From Allacma fusca (taxonomy: Eukaryota; Arthropoda; Collembola; Symphypleona; Sminthuridae), in the NCBI GenBank assembly GCA_947179485.1, contig OX359246.1, forward strand, positions 12,028,001 through 12,092,000: a stretch of 64,000 nt of DNA. Direction: 5' to 3'. The position numbers and the translations under genes were made by a program. The notes below the pieces were generated by a model. The model ran no database searches and was not told the DNA's origin. It saw nothing but the letters and a program-made list of their open reading frames with translations. Positions 21,661-33,811 of this stretch are shown piece by piece; the stretch's first letter is position 1, and every line of letters starts with the position of its first letter.

Positions 21661-24165
21661 CGTGCTGGGTATATGTTGTATTAAGGCAAAAACATTCTAA
21701 GTACACATGACAATAACTTTAGAATCCGTGAGCTCTTGCCGGCAACATTTTTGTACATTTAAGTAATTATACATATGCCAACAATAGCAAGGCGAATTCA
21801 GCTGAGATTATACTTTTATTGTTTATGGGGCAACACTAAACCAACATATTGCATCAAATCAACTTTAAAACAACATTCGTACATATGTATCCGAAAAATC
21901 AGGACTTTAAGCCTACTCGTCAGGTCATCATGTGCGCCTATCTCAAATCAGGACTGATGGACACCCTATTCAGCAGTAGCAGTCCAGTTGTTTGGTCCTG
22001 ACATTGGGTGATATATTTTGAGTGTTTCTAACGGCTACGATGATTCTGAAGTTCTAGTATTAGTGATTATTTGAATTCCATGACTTCGTCATTTACCATT
22101 GTAGTATTTTGAGTAAGGAATATAAGTAGATGATATTACATGATATATATACATGGCGTTTATGTACCATATGCGTTATAACAAGTTTTGGATTCGTCTA
22201 AATACGGGTATTACCTGCTTCCACGGGGGTTATCTATTTTGTTGTACTACGATATCTCTCCCAAAAGTGGAATGTTCCGGTTTACGACAACTGTTCCGGA
22301 ATTACGATAACCGTCTCCGGATTACGATAACCGTCCCCAAGTTCCTGATTACTAGGTAGCTAACGCCACCCAAAAAGGTATTAATTTAAATTAAAACCAA
22401 TTAAAAATGTATTCAGCTCCTTCGCATTTGTTACATATTATTTGCTTGGGGCTCTCATATATATTTTAAGGGAAGTTTGTGTGGAGTGTCAAATTGTTAT
22501 GTGGAAACTTCAAATGACCGGGTAGTTTTTGAAACAAATTCTTGAAATTTTGGACTTTATTTGTATTTCAGTGAAACGTTTTGTGAATATTGCTTACATA
22601 AATAGTAATGGTTATAACCGTGTGGTTGAAATCGGTCAAATAGTTTTTTTCGTAAAAAAATTTGAAATTTCGAACTGCAAGTCAAATGATCGTTATCTCT
22701 TAAACTACTGAATTCATTTCAATAAAAGTTTTTGTAAATACAGTGCGTTCTCGCTATAAGAGGCCTCCGTATAAGAGCATGTTCAATATAAGAGCACTCC
22801 CAGGTCCCCCCCTATAGGATTGTTGGGCTGTAAATGTTCCCTATAAGAGCACCGCTTATAAGAGCATTTTCGATGTAAGAGCTGGCATTTTACATCCTCA
22901 TGGTAAACAAGATCCATTATAAGAGCATATGAGCAGACATAGAAACGTTTATGAAACGTTCCCAGGAAAATCTCAAGAGCGTGAATACGCACAATATACT
23001 GAAGTTGGTGACGAGAGAGCAGAGTGCATATACCCAGCACATATGGATACAATTTATCCTGGCTAATATGCCAGGATGCATTTGAATCTGAATTACTAGA
23101 TTCTATGGATACAATTGAAAGTATTGTAGACAAATCCCTTGCAATGAATTTTTGGCAGGCTCACATTACTATTTCATTCTAAGCAAACATTAATTGAATA
23201 ATTGATAATATTTGTAAATAACATTTTAGTTTATCTTATAATCTAATGCACTGTGTAATGGCGTTGTCTTATTTAGCCCACTTCTTAATAATGTAGGTCT
23301 ATGTAATTTATAATCAATATTTTAATGTATTTAGATATACTGTATGTTCTCTATAGGAGCATACCGTTATAAGAGCGCTTTTGGCGTGCTTTTATCGGTG
23401 CTCTTATAGCGAGAGTGCACTGTATTGCTTATGTAAAACGTTATGGTTATTGCCAATGTGGTTGAAATTTTGAATGTTTTTTCGAAAAAAAAACTCAAAA
23501 TTCACCCTACTACGACGGCGGTAGCGGACGCCACCCTACGTGAAGCCACAAATTATCGCGTAGCTATAAATTTGCGTACGGTATGATTTGTTAAAACCTT
23601 TACTTTAGCCACTGTATCTACAGTAACTGTTACACGACACACGCGATATTTCTTTTACTTTTGTGCCTTCCATAGCCGTTTTAACAATTAGGTCAAGGGG
23701 GTTTTGAGGCCAAAGGGAAAAAAGCTTTTCTTGCAAAAATAAACACACAGTTGCAAGTGCAACTTCCAACGGATCTCAACTTTCTCGACTTTCTTTTTTC
23801 CCGAGCAATAAATGCATGAAGAAGCAAACCCAGAGCCTGAATAAGTATGCTGATGGGAGTTAGTCCAATATGTAGTTTATTTCATTGTTACTATTGATTA
23901 CACTTTTAATTTTTCAACCCTTCTGCCCATCTATGTCTTACTCACAACCTGTAGGAAAAGTCGAGGATGGAAAGAGACACTATACATACTTCTCCAACTT
24001 TCGCGAAAATAGTTAGCACTACTTTTTGTACAGAAGTAGGTGGACGTATTATTGAACTGCTCTTTCTGGAATAATTTTCGGACGAATTTAGTCTTTACTA
24101 TTATGTGAATCGTAGAAATATAGACCCAATAGAACTAAAAGGTATGCATAATTATGAAGTTAAAA
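21661..24165. repeat. Repeat block R2 (partial)
   Basis: Matches parts of R1 (about 3770-3850 and 5100-7560, with gaps) and of R3. It has only about one 27-bp minisatellite unit, the degenerate 155-bp units (about 22505-22740 and 23425-23480), and then the 3' flank seen below each WSD gene. No WSD gene follows. R3 begins directly after it. It is probably a leftover of unequal exchange. Confidence 0.65.
22741..23422. mobile_element. Pogo-like TA element filled with TATAAGAGC words
   Basis: The left end is CAGTGCGTTCTCGCTATAAG and the right end CTTATAGCGAGAGTGCACTG. TA flanks both ends (22739-22740 and 23423-23424), and R1 and R3 show the undisrupted site. CAGTG ends with a TA duplication fit the pogo/Tc1-mariner group. 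TATAAGAGCA words are repeated near both ends. No transposase remains. Confidence 0.8.
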
Positions 24166-25625
24166 ATTTGACATTTTTATGATTGTCCATGGAAACGTGC
24201 TTCTTTAACTCCGTTATTCAAACCATTTGCACTACTTAGAATTTACAGATACTGTACCAGTAATTAATGACTCACTTTTTCTACCGATTTAATAATGGCA
24301 GCAAAATGAAAAGGCAGTTTTCCTTTGGCGATGTTAATATTTAGTTTAATACGATAACTGGTAGATTTTTTAAATTATAAAATCACTGGTGGAATTAAAA
24401 CCCGTATTTACTACGATTCCAAAATTTTACTAATTGTATGTGCATGTCAAGGTGTGTGTGACTGATAAATAGTAAAATCCCGATGTAGTTTGATTTTGTA
24501 AAAAAGTTACTGATTGCACATATAATTAAGGAATTGACTTGTCCGAATACACGAATTACTATTCTAAAGATTAACAAGAGTATTTATTGACATTTTAACA
24601 GTTCCGTGTCTTAGTACATTCTGTTACAAGCGTTAGTCATCATTGAATCTTAACCAGATCAATGTACTAATACATTGCATAAGTTTGCTATGCTACATTT
24701 CATAATACTTGCATTACAATTATTACTATGAAAGTAATATTCAATACTTTTGCTATTGTCAATTAACTTAAAAATGACAAAAATAGCTAAATAAAATAAT
24801 TTCACTTTCTTCAAATAAAATTAACAGCAGTAACAATTATCACTGCTACAATGTAGCAAAACTATGCCATTTCACTTCTCAACCGTGTATATCATTTCAA
24901 CCAAAGTTTTGCACATTTCATTATTCAATATGCAAATGCAATCGTTATAGATACATATATTATTGCGCGCATAAGATAAACCGCAATAGCATCAATAGAT
25001 TGTCTCATCAGTTTTCTGCCAATATTTGTACTGTGTGCAGGTTGTCTAGTAGTACATTTAAGTAATTATGCATATGCCAACAATAGCAAGGCGAATTCAG
25101 CTGAGATTATACTTTTATTGTTTCTGGGGCAATACTAAACCAACATATTGCATCAAATCAACTTTAAAACAACTTTCGTACATATGCATCCGAAAAATCA
25201 GGACTTCAAGCCTACTCATCAGATCATCATGCGCGCCTATCTCACATCAGGACTGATGGACACCCTATTCAGCAGTAGCAGTCCAGTTGTTTGGTCCTGA
25301 CATTGGGAGATATATTTTGAGTGTTTCTAACTGCTACGATGATTCTGAAGTTCTAGTATTGAGTATTAGTGATTATGTTTATTCCATGGCTTCGTCATTT
25401 ACCATTGTATGTAGTATTTTGAGTAAGGAACATAAATAGATCAATTAAATGATATACATGACGTTTATATATGCGTTATAACCAGTTTTGGACTCGTCTA
25501 AATAGGCGTATTATCTGTTTCCACGGGGGTTATCTATTTTGTTGTACTACGATATCTCTCCCAAAGGTGGAATGTTCCGGTTTACGACAACAGTACCCGA
25601 ATTACAATAAACGTCTCCGGATTAC

Positions 25626-26086
25626 AATAACTGTCCCCAAGTTCCTGATTACGATAACTGTCCCCAAGTTCCTGATTACGATAACTGTCCCCAAGTTCCT
25701 GATTACGATAACTGTCCCCAAGTTCCTGATTACGATAACTGTCCCCAAGTTCCTGATTACGATAACTGTCCCCAAGTTCCTGATTACGATAACTGTCCAC
25801 AAGTTCCTGATTACGATAACTGTCCCCAAGTTCCTGATTACGATAACTGTCCCCAAGTTCCTGATTACGATAACTGTCCCCAAGTTCCTGATTACGATAA
25901 CTGTCCCCAAGTTCCTGATTACGATAACTGTCCCCAAGTTCCTGATTACGATAACTGTCCCCAAGTTCCTGATTACGATAACTGTCCCCAAGCTCCTGAT
26001 TACGATAACTGTCCCCAAGTTCCTGATTACGATAACTGTCCCCAAGTTCCTGATTACGATAACTTTCCCCAAGTTCCGGAGCACGA
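25626..26086. repeat. 27-bp minisatellite, about 17 units
   Basis: Tandem units of CTGATTACGATAACTGTCCC plus CAAGTTC, with rare variants (an A in CCAC, a GCTCC). R1 has about three units and R2 about one, so the array expanded after duplication. Because 27 is divisible by three and the unit lacks stops in several frames, it creates long spurious frames on both strands (repeating ITITVPKFL one way, VIVIRNLGT the other). Confidence 0.93.
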
Positions 26087-26127
26087 TAAGTGTCCCTGGA
26101 TTACGATATCCGTCCCAGAAATATATT

Positions 26128-26772
26128 TAGTAGTTTTGGATATAACTGTAATTTGACTTGAAGTTCAAAGTTTCAAGAATATTTTTCTCGATGACTATCT
26201 GACCGATTTCAACCAAATACGAACTCAGACTTACCTTTGACACAAATAATATCTATAAAAACGTTCATTGAAATCGGTCCACTAGTTTTGAGATATCGTG
26301 CGGAAGGACACGCATGGAGGTATGGACAAGGCTATTTTATACTGTACGAGGGAGCTAATGCCAAACTAAAAAGGTAGGAATTAAAACCAATTAAATATGT
26401 ATTTCAGCACCCTCGCAATTGTTACATATTATTTGCTTAGGGCTCTTATATATATTTTAAGGGAAGTGTCAGTTTATGTCGAGTATCAAATTGCTATGTG
26501 GAAAATTCAAATGACAGGTGAGCCCAGAGTCGAATTCCCAAGTACAATGTTTATGGTGGCGTCAGCCCCCTAGTAAAATAGTCTTGTCCGAACGTCCTTG
26601 TGTCCTTCCGTACGATAACTCAAAAACTGCTAGACCGATTTCAATGAACGTTTTCACAGACATTACTTGTGTCAAACGTAGGGCTGAGTTCCTATTTGGT
26701 TGAAATCGGCCGGGTAGTTTTTGAAAAAAAATCTTGAAATTTTGAACTTCAAGTCAAATGACAGTTATCTCC
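26128..26772. repeat. Foldback repeat with about 225-bp arms
   Basis: The left arm at about 26128-26352 is the inverted copy of about 26548-26772. Shared phrases include GACCGATTTCAATGAACG and TTTGAACTTCAAGTCAAAT with their complements. The loop of about 195 bp contains GGGAAGTGTCAGTTTATG. This could be a foldback transposon. No coding sequence was recognised. Confidence 0.75.
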
Positions 26773-26871
26773 AAAACGACTTAATGTAACTGTATTTCAA
26801 TTAAATGTTTTGCGAATATTGCTTACGTAAATAGTAATGGTTATTACCAATGTGGTTGAAATCGGCCAGAT

Positions 26872-28063
26872 CAGTGGTCGTCACGGGAACGAGTAAAACC
26901 CGGCTACATGGGAACGGGAACGAGTACAGGAACGGGTACGGGAACAAATATTTTGTTCCCAGCGCGTTTGGGTAAGGGAACAGGAACACACTCAGGTGGA
27001 CCCGATCACAGGGAACAGGAACAGAAGTGGGAACAGGAACAGAGATTTTCAATTTGTTCCCGTTCCCATCGGGAACGGGTACAGTCTAAACATGGTCCCG
27101 TTCCCATACCTGTTGTTCCCGGGATCGAGTGGGTACTTTTACCATCTTCTAGAAACACTGAATTGATCTTGGAAGACTTAATAGTATTTATGTAAAAAAC
27201 TCAATTTGCATATTCCATTGCATTCTTTTTTTCCTGCAATTTCTGCACACATATCCTTGCCTTAAAGATAATAATGCTAGAACTCCTTTTTCAGTACAAT
27301 TGAGGTATTTCATAGAATAATTCTACAAATTTAATATAATAAATATTAAAATAATTAATATTCGTTAATTTTTTTGTTGCAAGTTTTACTCTTGAAAAAT
27401 TGATTGATCGAATTAATGTTTTTCCAAATAAGACTAACAAAGGGAAACTTATCCATATATTTTTCAGATATTTTGTCTATGCAGAAAATTATCCATGGGC
27501 CAGCTATGATCTTAAATATTAAGTACCATTTTGAAACCCTCATCAACATTCAATTTTATTGTTGGAAAATCAACATCACTGCTTCAATAATTGTTACATC
27601 CTTTGCCAGTATGGCGTTTTAGAGTTGGTATTCGGTCTACTCGGTACATAATCTCTGAACAATTAAATAATTAATTATTACGATGTTACGTTTGCTATAG
27701 GGGTGTGTTTAGCCGTCCTGCACGTTGTTTTTTATCTGAAAAACGAAGGGTTTGGTATTTACAGAAATTTTGATAATAATTTTTATCACACCTAAGTACA
27801 ACACGACCTGGACCCGGGAACGGGACCGGGAACACCAGCTGTGGGAACGGGTACGGGTCCAGAACATTTCTAATTTCTGACTACAGGAACAGGAACAGGT
27901 CCGGGTACGAATTTGTATTAAATTCACGGGAACGGGTACCTAATATACTGTTCCCACTATCACGGGAACGGGTCCGGGTACGGGAACACTTAAGGGGAGT
28001 ACCCATTGAGTGGGAACAGGAATGGGAACGGGAACAAACTTTTTGTACCCATGACGACCACTG
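26872..28063. mobile_element. Word-filled hAT-like MITE (GGGAACG word)
   Basis: The termini are CAGTGGTCGTCACGGG and the partial complement ATGACGACCACTG. The flanking 8-mers GGCCAGAT (26864-26871) and GGCCAGAC (28064-28071) match at 7 of 8 positions, and R1 shows the uninterrupted site. GGGAACGGG words fill about 300 bp at each end around an AT-rich centre. CAGTG fits hAT termini. Confidence 0.88.
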
Positions 28064-29226
28064 GGCCAGACAGTTGTTTTCGTAAAAAAACTTGAAATTT
28101 CGAACTGCAAGTCAAATGATTGACGTTATCTCTTAAGCTACTTAATCCATTTCAATAAAAGTTTTTGTAAATATTGTTTATGTAAATCGTTACGGTCATT
28201 GCCTATGTGGTTGATTGTTTTTTCGAAAAAAAAACTGAAATTTCGAAAAAAAACTCGAAATTCATTTTACTTTGATGGCGGTAGTGGACGCCACCCTACG
28301 CGAAGCTACAAATTATCGCGTAGCGTTAAATTTTAAGCAGAGAATGAAATTCACGCAAGCCCGCATACGGCATGATTTGTAAAAGCCTTTAATTTAGCCA
28401 CTGAATCTACAGTAACTGTTACACGACACACGCGATATTTCTACACACGCGAGTTTTAACAATTACTGTAGGTTAAGAGGGCTTTGAGGCCAAAGGGAAA
28501 AACGTTTTTCTTGCAAAAATGAACACACCGTTGCAAGTGCAACTTCCAACCGATCTCAACTTTCTCGCCTTTCTTTTTTCCCGAGCAATAAATACATGAA
28601 GAAGCAAACCGAGAGCCTGAATAAGTAGTATTTAGATGGGAGCTATTCCTATATGCAGTTTATTTCAATATTACTATTGATTACACTTTTACTTTTTCAA
28701 CCCTTCTGCCCTTCTAAGTTTTACTCACAACCTGTAGGAAAAGTCGAGGATGGAAAGAAACAGGATATCATGAAACTGCAATAAATGTTATACTATCAAT
28801 TCCGACAGAGACTCCAATGTTGAGAGTGGAAGAGGGCAGATTGTCGGGAAATTGTGATAAATGTTATGCTCTCAATTCAAATACAGCCCTCGCATATTTA
28901 AAACACATGAAATAGCAAAAGCACATAATGTTATAAAACATACCTTCTCCAACTTTCACAAAAATAGTTAGCACTGTTTTTTGTACAATTTATATTATTC
29001 ACTAGTTATTCCCATTACATTAACTGAATTAGATGGACACACCTATCGTTGGACTGCTCTTTATGGAATAATTCTTTTCGAAGGAATTTACTCTTTATTA
29101 TGTGAATCGTAGAAATACAGACCCAATTGAATTAAAAGGTATGTATATAGATATATGTACAATTATACAGTTATATAATTATCTTTTTATTTTGTTAGAA
29201 GCTTACCTATTATTCAATTACTGTTT

Positions 29227-32200
29227 TCAATCCTCTTGCCTTCCGAGTACATTCAGTTCCGACAGAAACTTGGATGAAAGGATCCCAGGCGGTATTTGAG
29301 TTCCAACGACATTTTCAGCCATATTAAAAACCACTCGTTGCTGATTATTTACTCCCCATGATGAAATCGTCATTCCTTCGGAAGCAAGGATTAGTTAATC
29401 ACTGTTCTAAGAATTTAAAATCATTTGGTTCAATAGTCTTACCAATTTTGCCATAAGGATTACAAGTAAAAAAGGCATCAATTATTTCCCCTTCTTCAAC
29501 AAATTCTTGGGTTGATGTACAAGGGAAGATGGCAATATCGACACCTGGGAAACCGTCTGAGTCATCTGCAAAAAACTGTCTTGCCATGGAAACTGGTAAA
29601 AGTGTTATTAGTCGAATGCACAAGTCATTGGTGTAGCTGGTTAGATTGTTCTTAATGTTCTCAAGAGCAGCTTCAATTCGGAAGATTCTGTCATTTGGGG
29701 ATAAAGTGTTGGCGTTGCAAGGGAGGTCTAGGAAACAGGACCTCCTGGGGGTAACAAAACAAAACGAGATTATTTTTGGAAAGTTGCTTTATCTTCTCTC
29801 TGTCACATTTTTAATTTTTTGCAAAACAACTTTTCTGGCCTTGAAAAGCAACTACCTCTGCTATCACTCGAGGGTAAAAAAATGATTTTGCATGTGACTT
29901 TTAAACGAAAGCTCCGATTGGAAATTTTAAGGGCTTAAAGTCGATTGGAGACTTCAAATAATGTGCGTGAATATTTTTAATGTTGCACCTGAAGGGGTTC
30001 TAGAGTTATTGGCATATATCAACAATTTTTAGGCATCGTTGCTATCTAAGACCTATCATAGCTACCATTTAATTAGCATTGCAAAAATTCTAAGGGTGTT
30101 CTTCACTAGCGATTTCCTTAAAATTTGGCACAAAGGTCCCTTAATATTATGTAAATCTATGTCCAAAAGGGCATGTTGCGCAAACGAAGGGTTCAAACTG
30201 TATAAATTAATTTTCGTTAAAGTAGACCTAGTGATTACCGTAGTTAGCGTAAGATTATAGAAACATTGATCGTTTGAAGCAAAAAAAATAATAGGATTCT
30301 TTGAAACATTAATCTTTTGAAAGAAAAAATAATAATGATCACATTATTTGAAACATTGATCTTTTCAAACAAAAAAATAATAAAACAGTTAACGAATAAA
30401 TCGGCTAAAAAGAAATTTTGGAACGGAAAAGTCTTTCATATCATAACGATACTACAACTACTGCTATGACAGAGGAAATTACAAATCCACTCACATTGAA
30501 GTGAGCGTTTGGTGTGTGCTAACTAGCAGTACATACCGCAGAACCCAACATCTATCTCTCTCTCACCTCCGCGACAGACAGGGGCACCGGGCTTTGAAGC
30601 CATTCCTCAACGATGGTAGTTGAATACATTCAGTGATGGACTACTCCTGTCCAGAGCTGCGCTCAAGTTCAAGTAGACCATGAGTATTTCAAATAATGGT
30701 CAAGTGTGAATACCATTTTTATATTTCTATTTTGAAAAAGACTTGAGTGTTGAGACTTGAAAGTTCAAGTTGGGGTCATGATCAAGTCATGGTCAAGTCA
30801 AGAGTTGTCCCGGGTGTATTTGGCCAGGTTCAAGTTACGCAAAACGTACTTGAATACTTGACCCTGAATTTTCAAGTAATTGTCTGACAATGAACCGTCA
30901 AGTTTAAGACCGACTGAAAAATATACTTGACAATCAGGGTCAATTCTAGTTCAGGGTCAATTCTGGGATTTACTTGACGTGAGCGCAGCTCTGCTCCTGT
31001 CTGCCTATATTTTAATAAATACATGAATACATCTCATTTTTGTTAAAATGTTTAAGTCCAGCATTGTATTGGAATAAAATAATACATACATGGTTTAATT
31101 ACGGCATTATACTTGCAGATGTATCTATATGTAACAAATACTAATTGTAAAAGAAATAAATAAACTTAGCAGCCAAAAAGCTTAAAAGTAAAGTTGCTTT
31201 TCCGCCCTTAAAAGTAATAAACAAGTTATGGTACAATAATTATTTTATAGTACAAAAATATGCACGAACAATGAAATTATTTATTGAAAAAGCAACGCGA
31301 TCACACTTTTTAATTCACACAAATATTTTGTAATATAATATGTTATTACAGATTTCATTTTCTTTCGTATGGTGTTCCTAAAATGCATAAAACAATAGTT
31401 TGTGTAATTTTATCGTAAAATGAAGTTCTGCTACAGCCACTATACATTTATCTACATCCAACGTTTGCCTTACAAGAAAAAAACCAAATTTTGTAAGCGA
31501 AAAGAAAAGGTTCATTGCCGAAGTGATCCTCTGCTCCAAATGCCAACACGCTTAAATAATTATAAAATTCTAAAGTTACCTGCACCAGATTATCACATAT
31601 TGCGTAATAATCGCAGAAGGCAAAGAAAAACATATTACAAAAACATGTGTGAGAAAAAGTTCTTCATTAAATCATGTGTGATCGCGTTGCTTTTTCAATA
31701 AATAATTTCATTGTTCCTGCATATTTTTGTACTATAAAATAATTATTGTACCATAACTTGTTTATTACTTTTAAGGGCGGAAAAGCAACTTTACTTTTAA
31801 GCTTTTTGGCTGCTAATTTTATTTCTTTAATTATCTGGATGAATTATTGTGGTTTTAAATAGAACAAAGTATTTTTTATGTATTGCCATAAAATCCTTAC
31901 CAGTGATTACAAACTCCACCAGGGTGGCTTGTGAATGGAAATGTCGACATAACTGGTATGTAATCTGGAGGAGTCTGATTGATTGCCTTAAAAAGACCCT
32001 CAAGGGCTGCACCTATAGCCCCATGCATGACTGACATATACTGAACTCCTATTTTGTTTTTTATATTTTTGACCGTGCTATTTTGAAAATAGTCAGATAT
32101 ATCACAAGCGTGATGAGCTGTGGAATCTGGGTTGCTAAAATAGCTTGTCTTTGGCAAAATCCACATTTGCTGGACAAACTCGTAGGGTAATGACAGGATA

Positions 32201-32940
32201 ATCCTAACTTTTTGTCGGAACGTCAAAATATTTCTGTTTAGAGAGGATTTAGGGATCCCAAAGGGGGTTTGAAAGAGATTCCGAAGCAGGTTGATAATAC
32301 TGTGCCCATCACAGAGTCCATGGTCAAAGCGGAAGATAAGGACAGTTTGACAACCACTCCGTCCAGCTGGATGGGAAAAATTGGGTATGACGAGGACCTC
32401 CCAATGACTTTGGTTTGGCTTCCAAGGATGTTTCGTCAGTTTCGGGAGCACCACTTCCAAGGACGACATATCGGAAGGGATTGGAAGTTGGAAAGTACTT
32501 TCGTAGTCGTATCCCCGGACGTGGTTTTCAAGACTGAATTTTGCGTCAGATGCCCAAAAGGCATATCCCATGAAACTAGTGTAGTATGTGGTCAGTTTGT
32601 GGTATATTTTCTCTCCGCTTTGATTTTTCATGGTGAAGATACGCTCTCGAAGCAATTCGCGAATCCGGGTGATAAGTATTGGCTTGTCAATGACTAAACA
32701 GACGGTAGTATTGTGAAGGCCTTGCTCAGGTTGTTCTGTTGTGTACAGGGCGTCATAGCCCAAATCAAAGGGTTGCATGTCTGGGCGACATATTTTTACA
32801 AATATTATTAGAATATTTCGGTAAAGTACAAATATCAAGAGCAATGGGGTAAAAATGATGTATAAGGCGACGTAAACGGTAATAATAAGGAAAATATCCT
32901 TCAAATATTTGAAATAGTGGGATGACAATTTCCATACCAT
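29227..32940 (-). CDS. WS/DGAT-type O-acyltransferase, copy C (intact, long intron 1)
   Basis: Exons 32940-31901 (1040 bp), 29744-29443 (302 bp) and 29375-29227 (149 bp, TGA). Phases agree and give 496 aa. Compared with copy B it has two extra residues near the start (MVWKLSSHYF) and the first full codon of exon 2 is changed to Arg. Residues 14-50 are hydrophobic. DHGLCDG at about 206-212 is the acyltransferase motif, with Asp for the first His. Intron 1 is 2156 bp instead of about 116 bp because it holds mobile DNA (about 29775-31820). The splice sites GTAAGG and CCCCAG are intact, so correct splicing is likely but unproven. The start ATG has the context ACAAAATGG. By family it would be a membrane-associated neutral-lipid synthase. 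Confidence 0.86.
30652..30993. mobile_element. Word-filled hAT-like MITE (CAAGTT word)
   Basis: The termini are CAGAGCTGCGCTCAAG and GAGCGCAGCTCTG. A perfect 8-bp duplication CTCCTGTC lies at 30644-30651 and 30994-31001. Almost the entire 342 bp consists of CAAGTT, CAAGTC and TCAAG words. The terminal heptamer CAGAGCT is shared with the elements at 9941 and 35092, whose words differ. Confidence 0.93.
31169..31813. mobile_element. TA-flanked element with 138-bp inverted repeats
   Basis: The arms at 31169-31306 and 31676-31813 are inverted and nearly identical, starting GCAGCCAAAAAGC. TA flanks each end. The 369-bp centre holds part of a 93-codon plus-strand frame that resembles nothing I recognise. 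Near-identity of the arms suggests recent activity. TA targets point to the Tc1/mariner-like group. Confidence 0.82.
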
Positions 32941-33473
32941 TTTGTATGATTGAGTGAAATATGGAAGTCGTGTGTCTCTGTACAAAATTATCAGTTGTAG
33001 AATATTGTTGCCACTGATACTTGTTGTTGAAACTGGGCCTAGCCCTAACTTCTGCAGATATATTTATTAGAAAAATCTGCAGAAATCTCGGTTTCATTAC
33101 TATGTATTCAAGACCACATATTCCATATATCCCACGGTTATACAAATAAATGTTACCCCTGTGCTACCTGTGAGTTCCAATGTAACCAGATTGTAATAGG
33201 TAATGAATAGACGATTCGAGAATGTGAATTCGTCAAAAGTTGACTCGAATAAGTTAAAAGTTATGATAGGCTGAAATCATGCCACTTGGGTGTTTTGAAT
33301 GAATGTCGCTAAACGAGTATTACAATGCAAATAACACCCTGAGGCTCATTATAATCACCAATTAGGGCGCTAACTTGCTTATCTACATCAACTGGAATAG
33401 CCCTGGGAAGACCATTACTTGTTGTGGTCCCAGGCTTGGGACAGCACCTGGACACGTCCTGAGTAACCTACAA
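32941..33473. other. 5' flank of WSD copy C
   Basis: Homologous to the flank of copy B, including the segment ending GACGATTCGAGAATGTG and a diverged promoter (ATATATCT in place of TATAAAAG). No gene is seen. This flank and the one at 33474-38000 separate the divergent WSD and Sec14 genes. Confidence 0.5.
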
Positions 33474-33811
33474 GCCTGCTATGACCTGACAATTCCTATG
33501 GTGAATCAAAGTCGTCCATTAATTAAAACCGTAATTATATTAAAACAATATACAACAAGAAATAAATTAAGCCAACAGTGTTATAACCCACTAAACCCCC
33601 TAAACAACTCTATGATACAGGTGGCACAGTGCACCCCCCTGATTGTATCCAGTATGGTAAAGTATACATATGGACTGTACCCTGTACCCCCTCAGTTTTG
33701 ACAATCAATGTCAAGCTCCGAAATTAGAAGCTCGAAATTTACCAAAATCAGACATTCATGAGATCAGGTAGTTAACTAAAATGTGATTATTACATGAGCG
33801 TGTGCCCAACC

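Larger units (their letters stand above)
24166..28940. repeat. Repeat block R3 upstream of WSD copy C's 3' end
   Basis: The longest version of the R block. It starts with a phrase near TTTGACATTTTTATGATTG also present at 4440 and ends with the flank below the WSD gene. It differs from R1 by the expanded 27-bp minisatellite (25626-26086), a complete foldback (26128-26772) and an inserted element (26872-28063). Frames within it are not conserved among R1-R3. Confidence 0.65.
29775..31820. mobile_element. About 2-kb foreign insert in copy C intron 1
   Basis: Copy B has a compact intron here (TTATTTTTCTTTAATTATC is continuous), whereas copy C is split between the two halves of that phrase. The insert contains an unrecognised segment (29775-30640), the CAAGTT-word element (30652-30993) and a TA element (31169-31813). 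The outer boundaries are approximate. No conserved coding frame was found. Confidence 0.7.

Noticed and set aside
25626..26086. Resemblance to a CRISPR array
   Set aside because: There are no unique spacers, since the units are directly adjacent. The genome is eukaryotic.
25471..26130. Long plus-strand frame of repeating ITITVPKFL, and its minus-strand counterparts
   Set aside because: It is produced by the 27-bp minisatellite, which is stop-free in several frames on both strands. R1 and R2 lack it.
31420..31701. 93-codon frame in the TA-flanked element
   Set aside because: It runs into the inverted arm and has no recognisable transposase motif. It is not reported as a gene.
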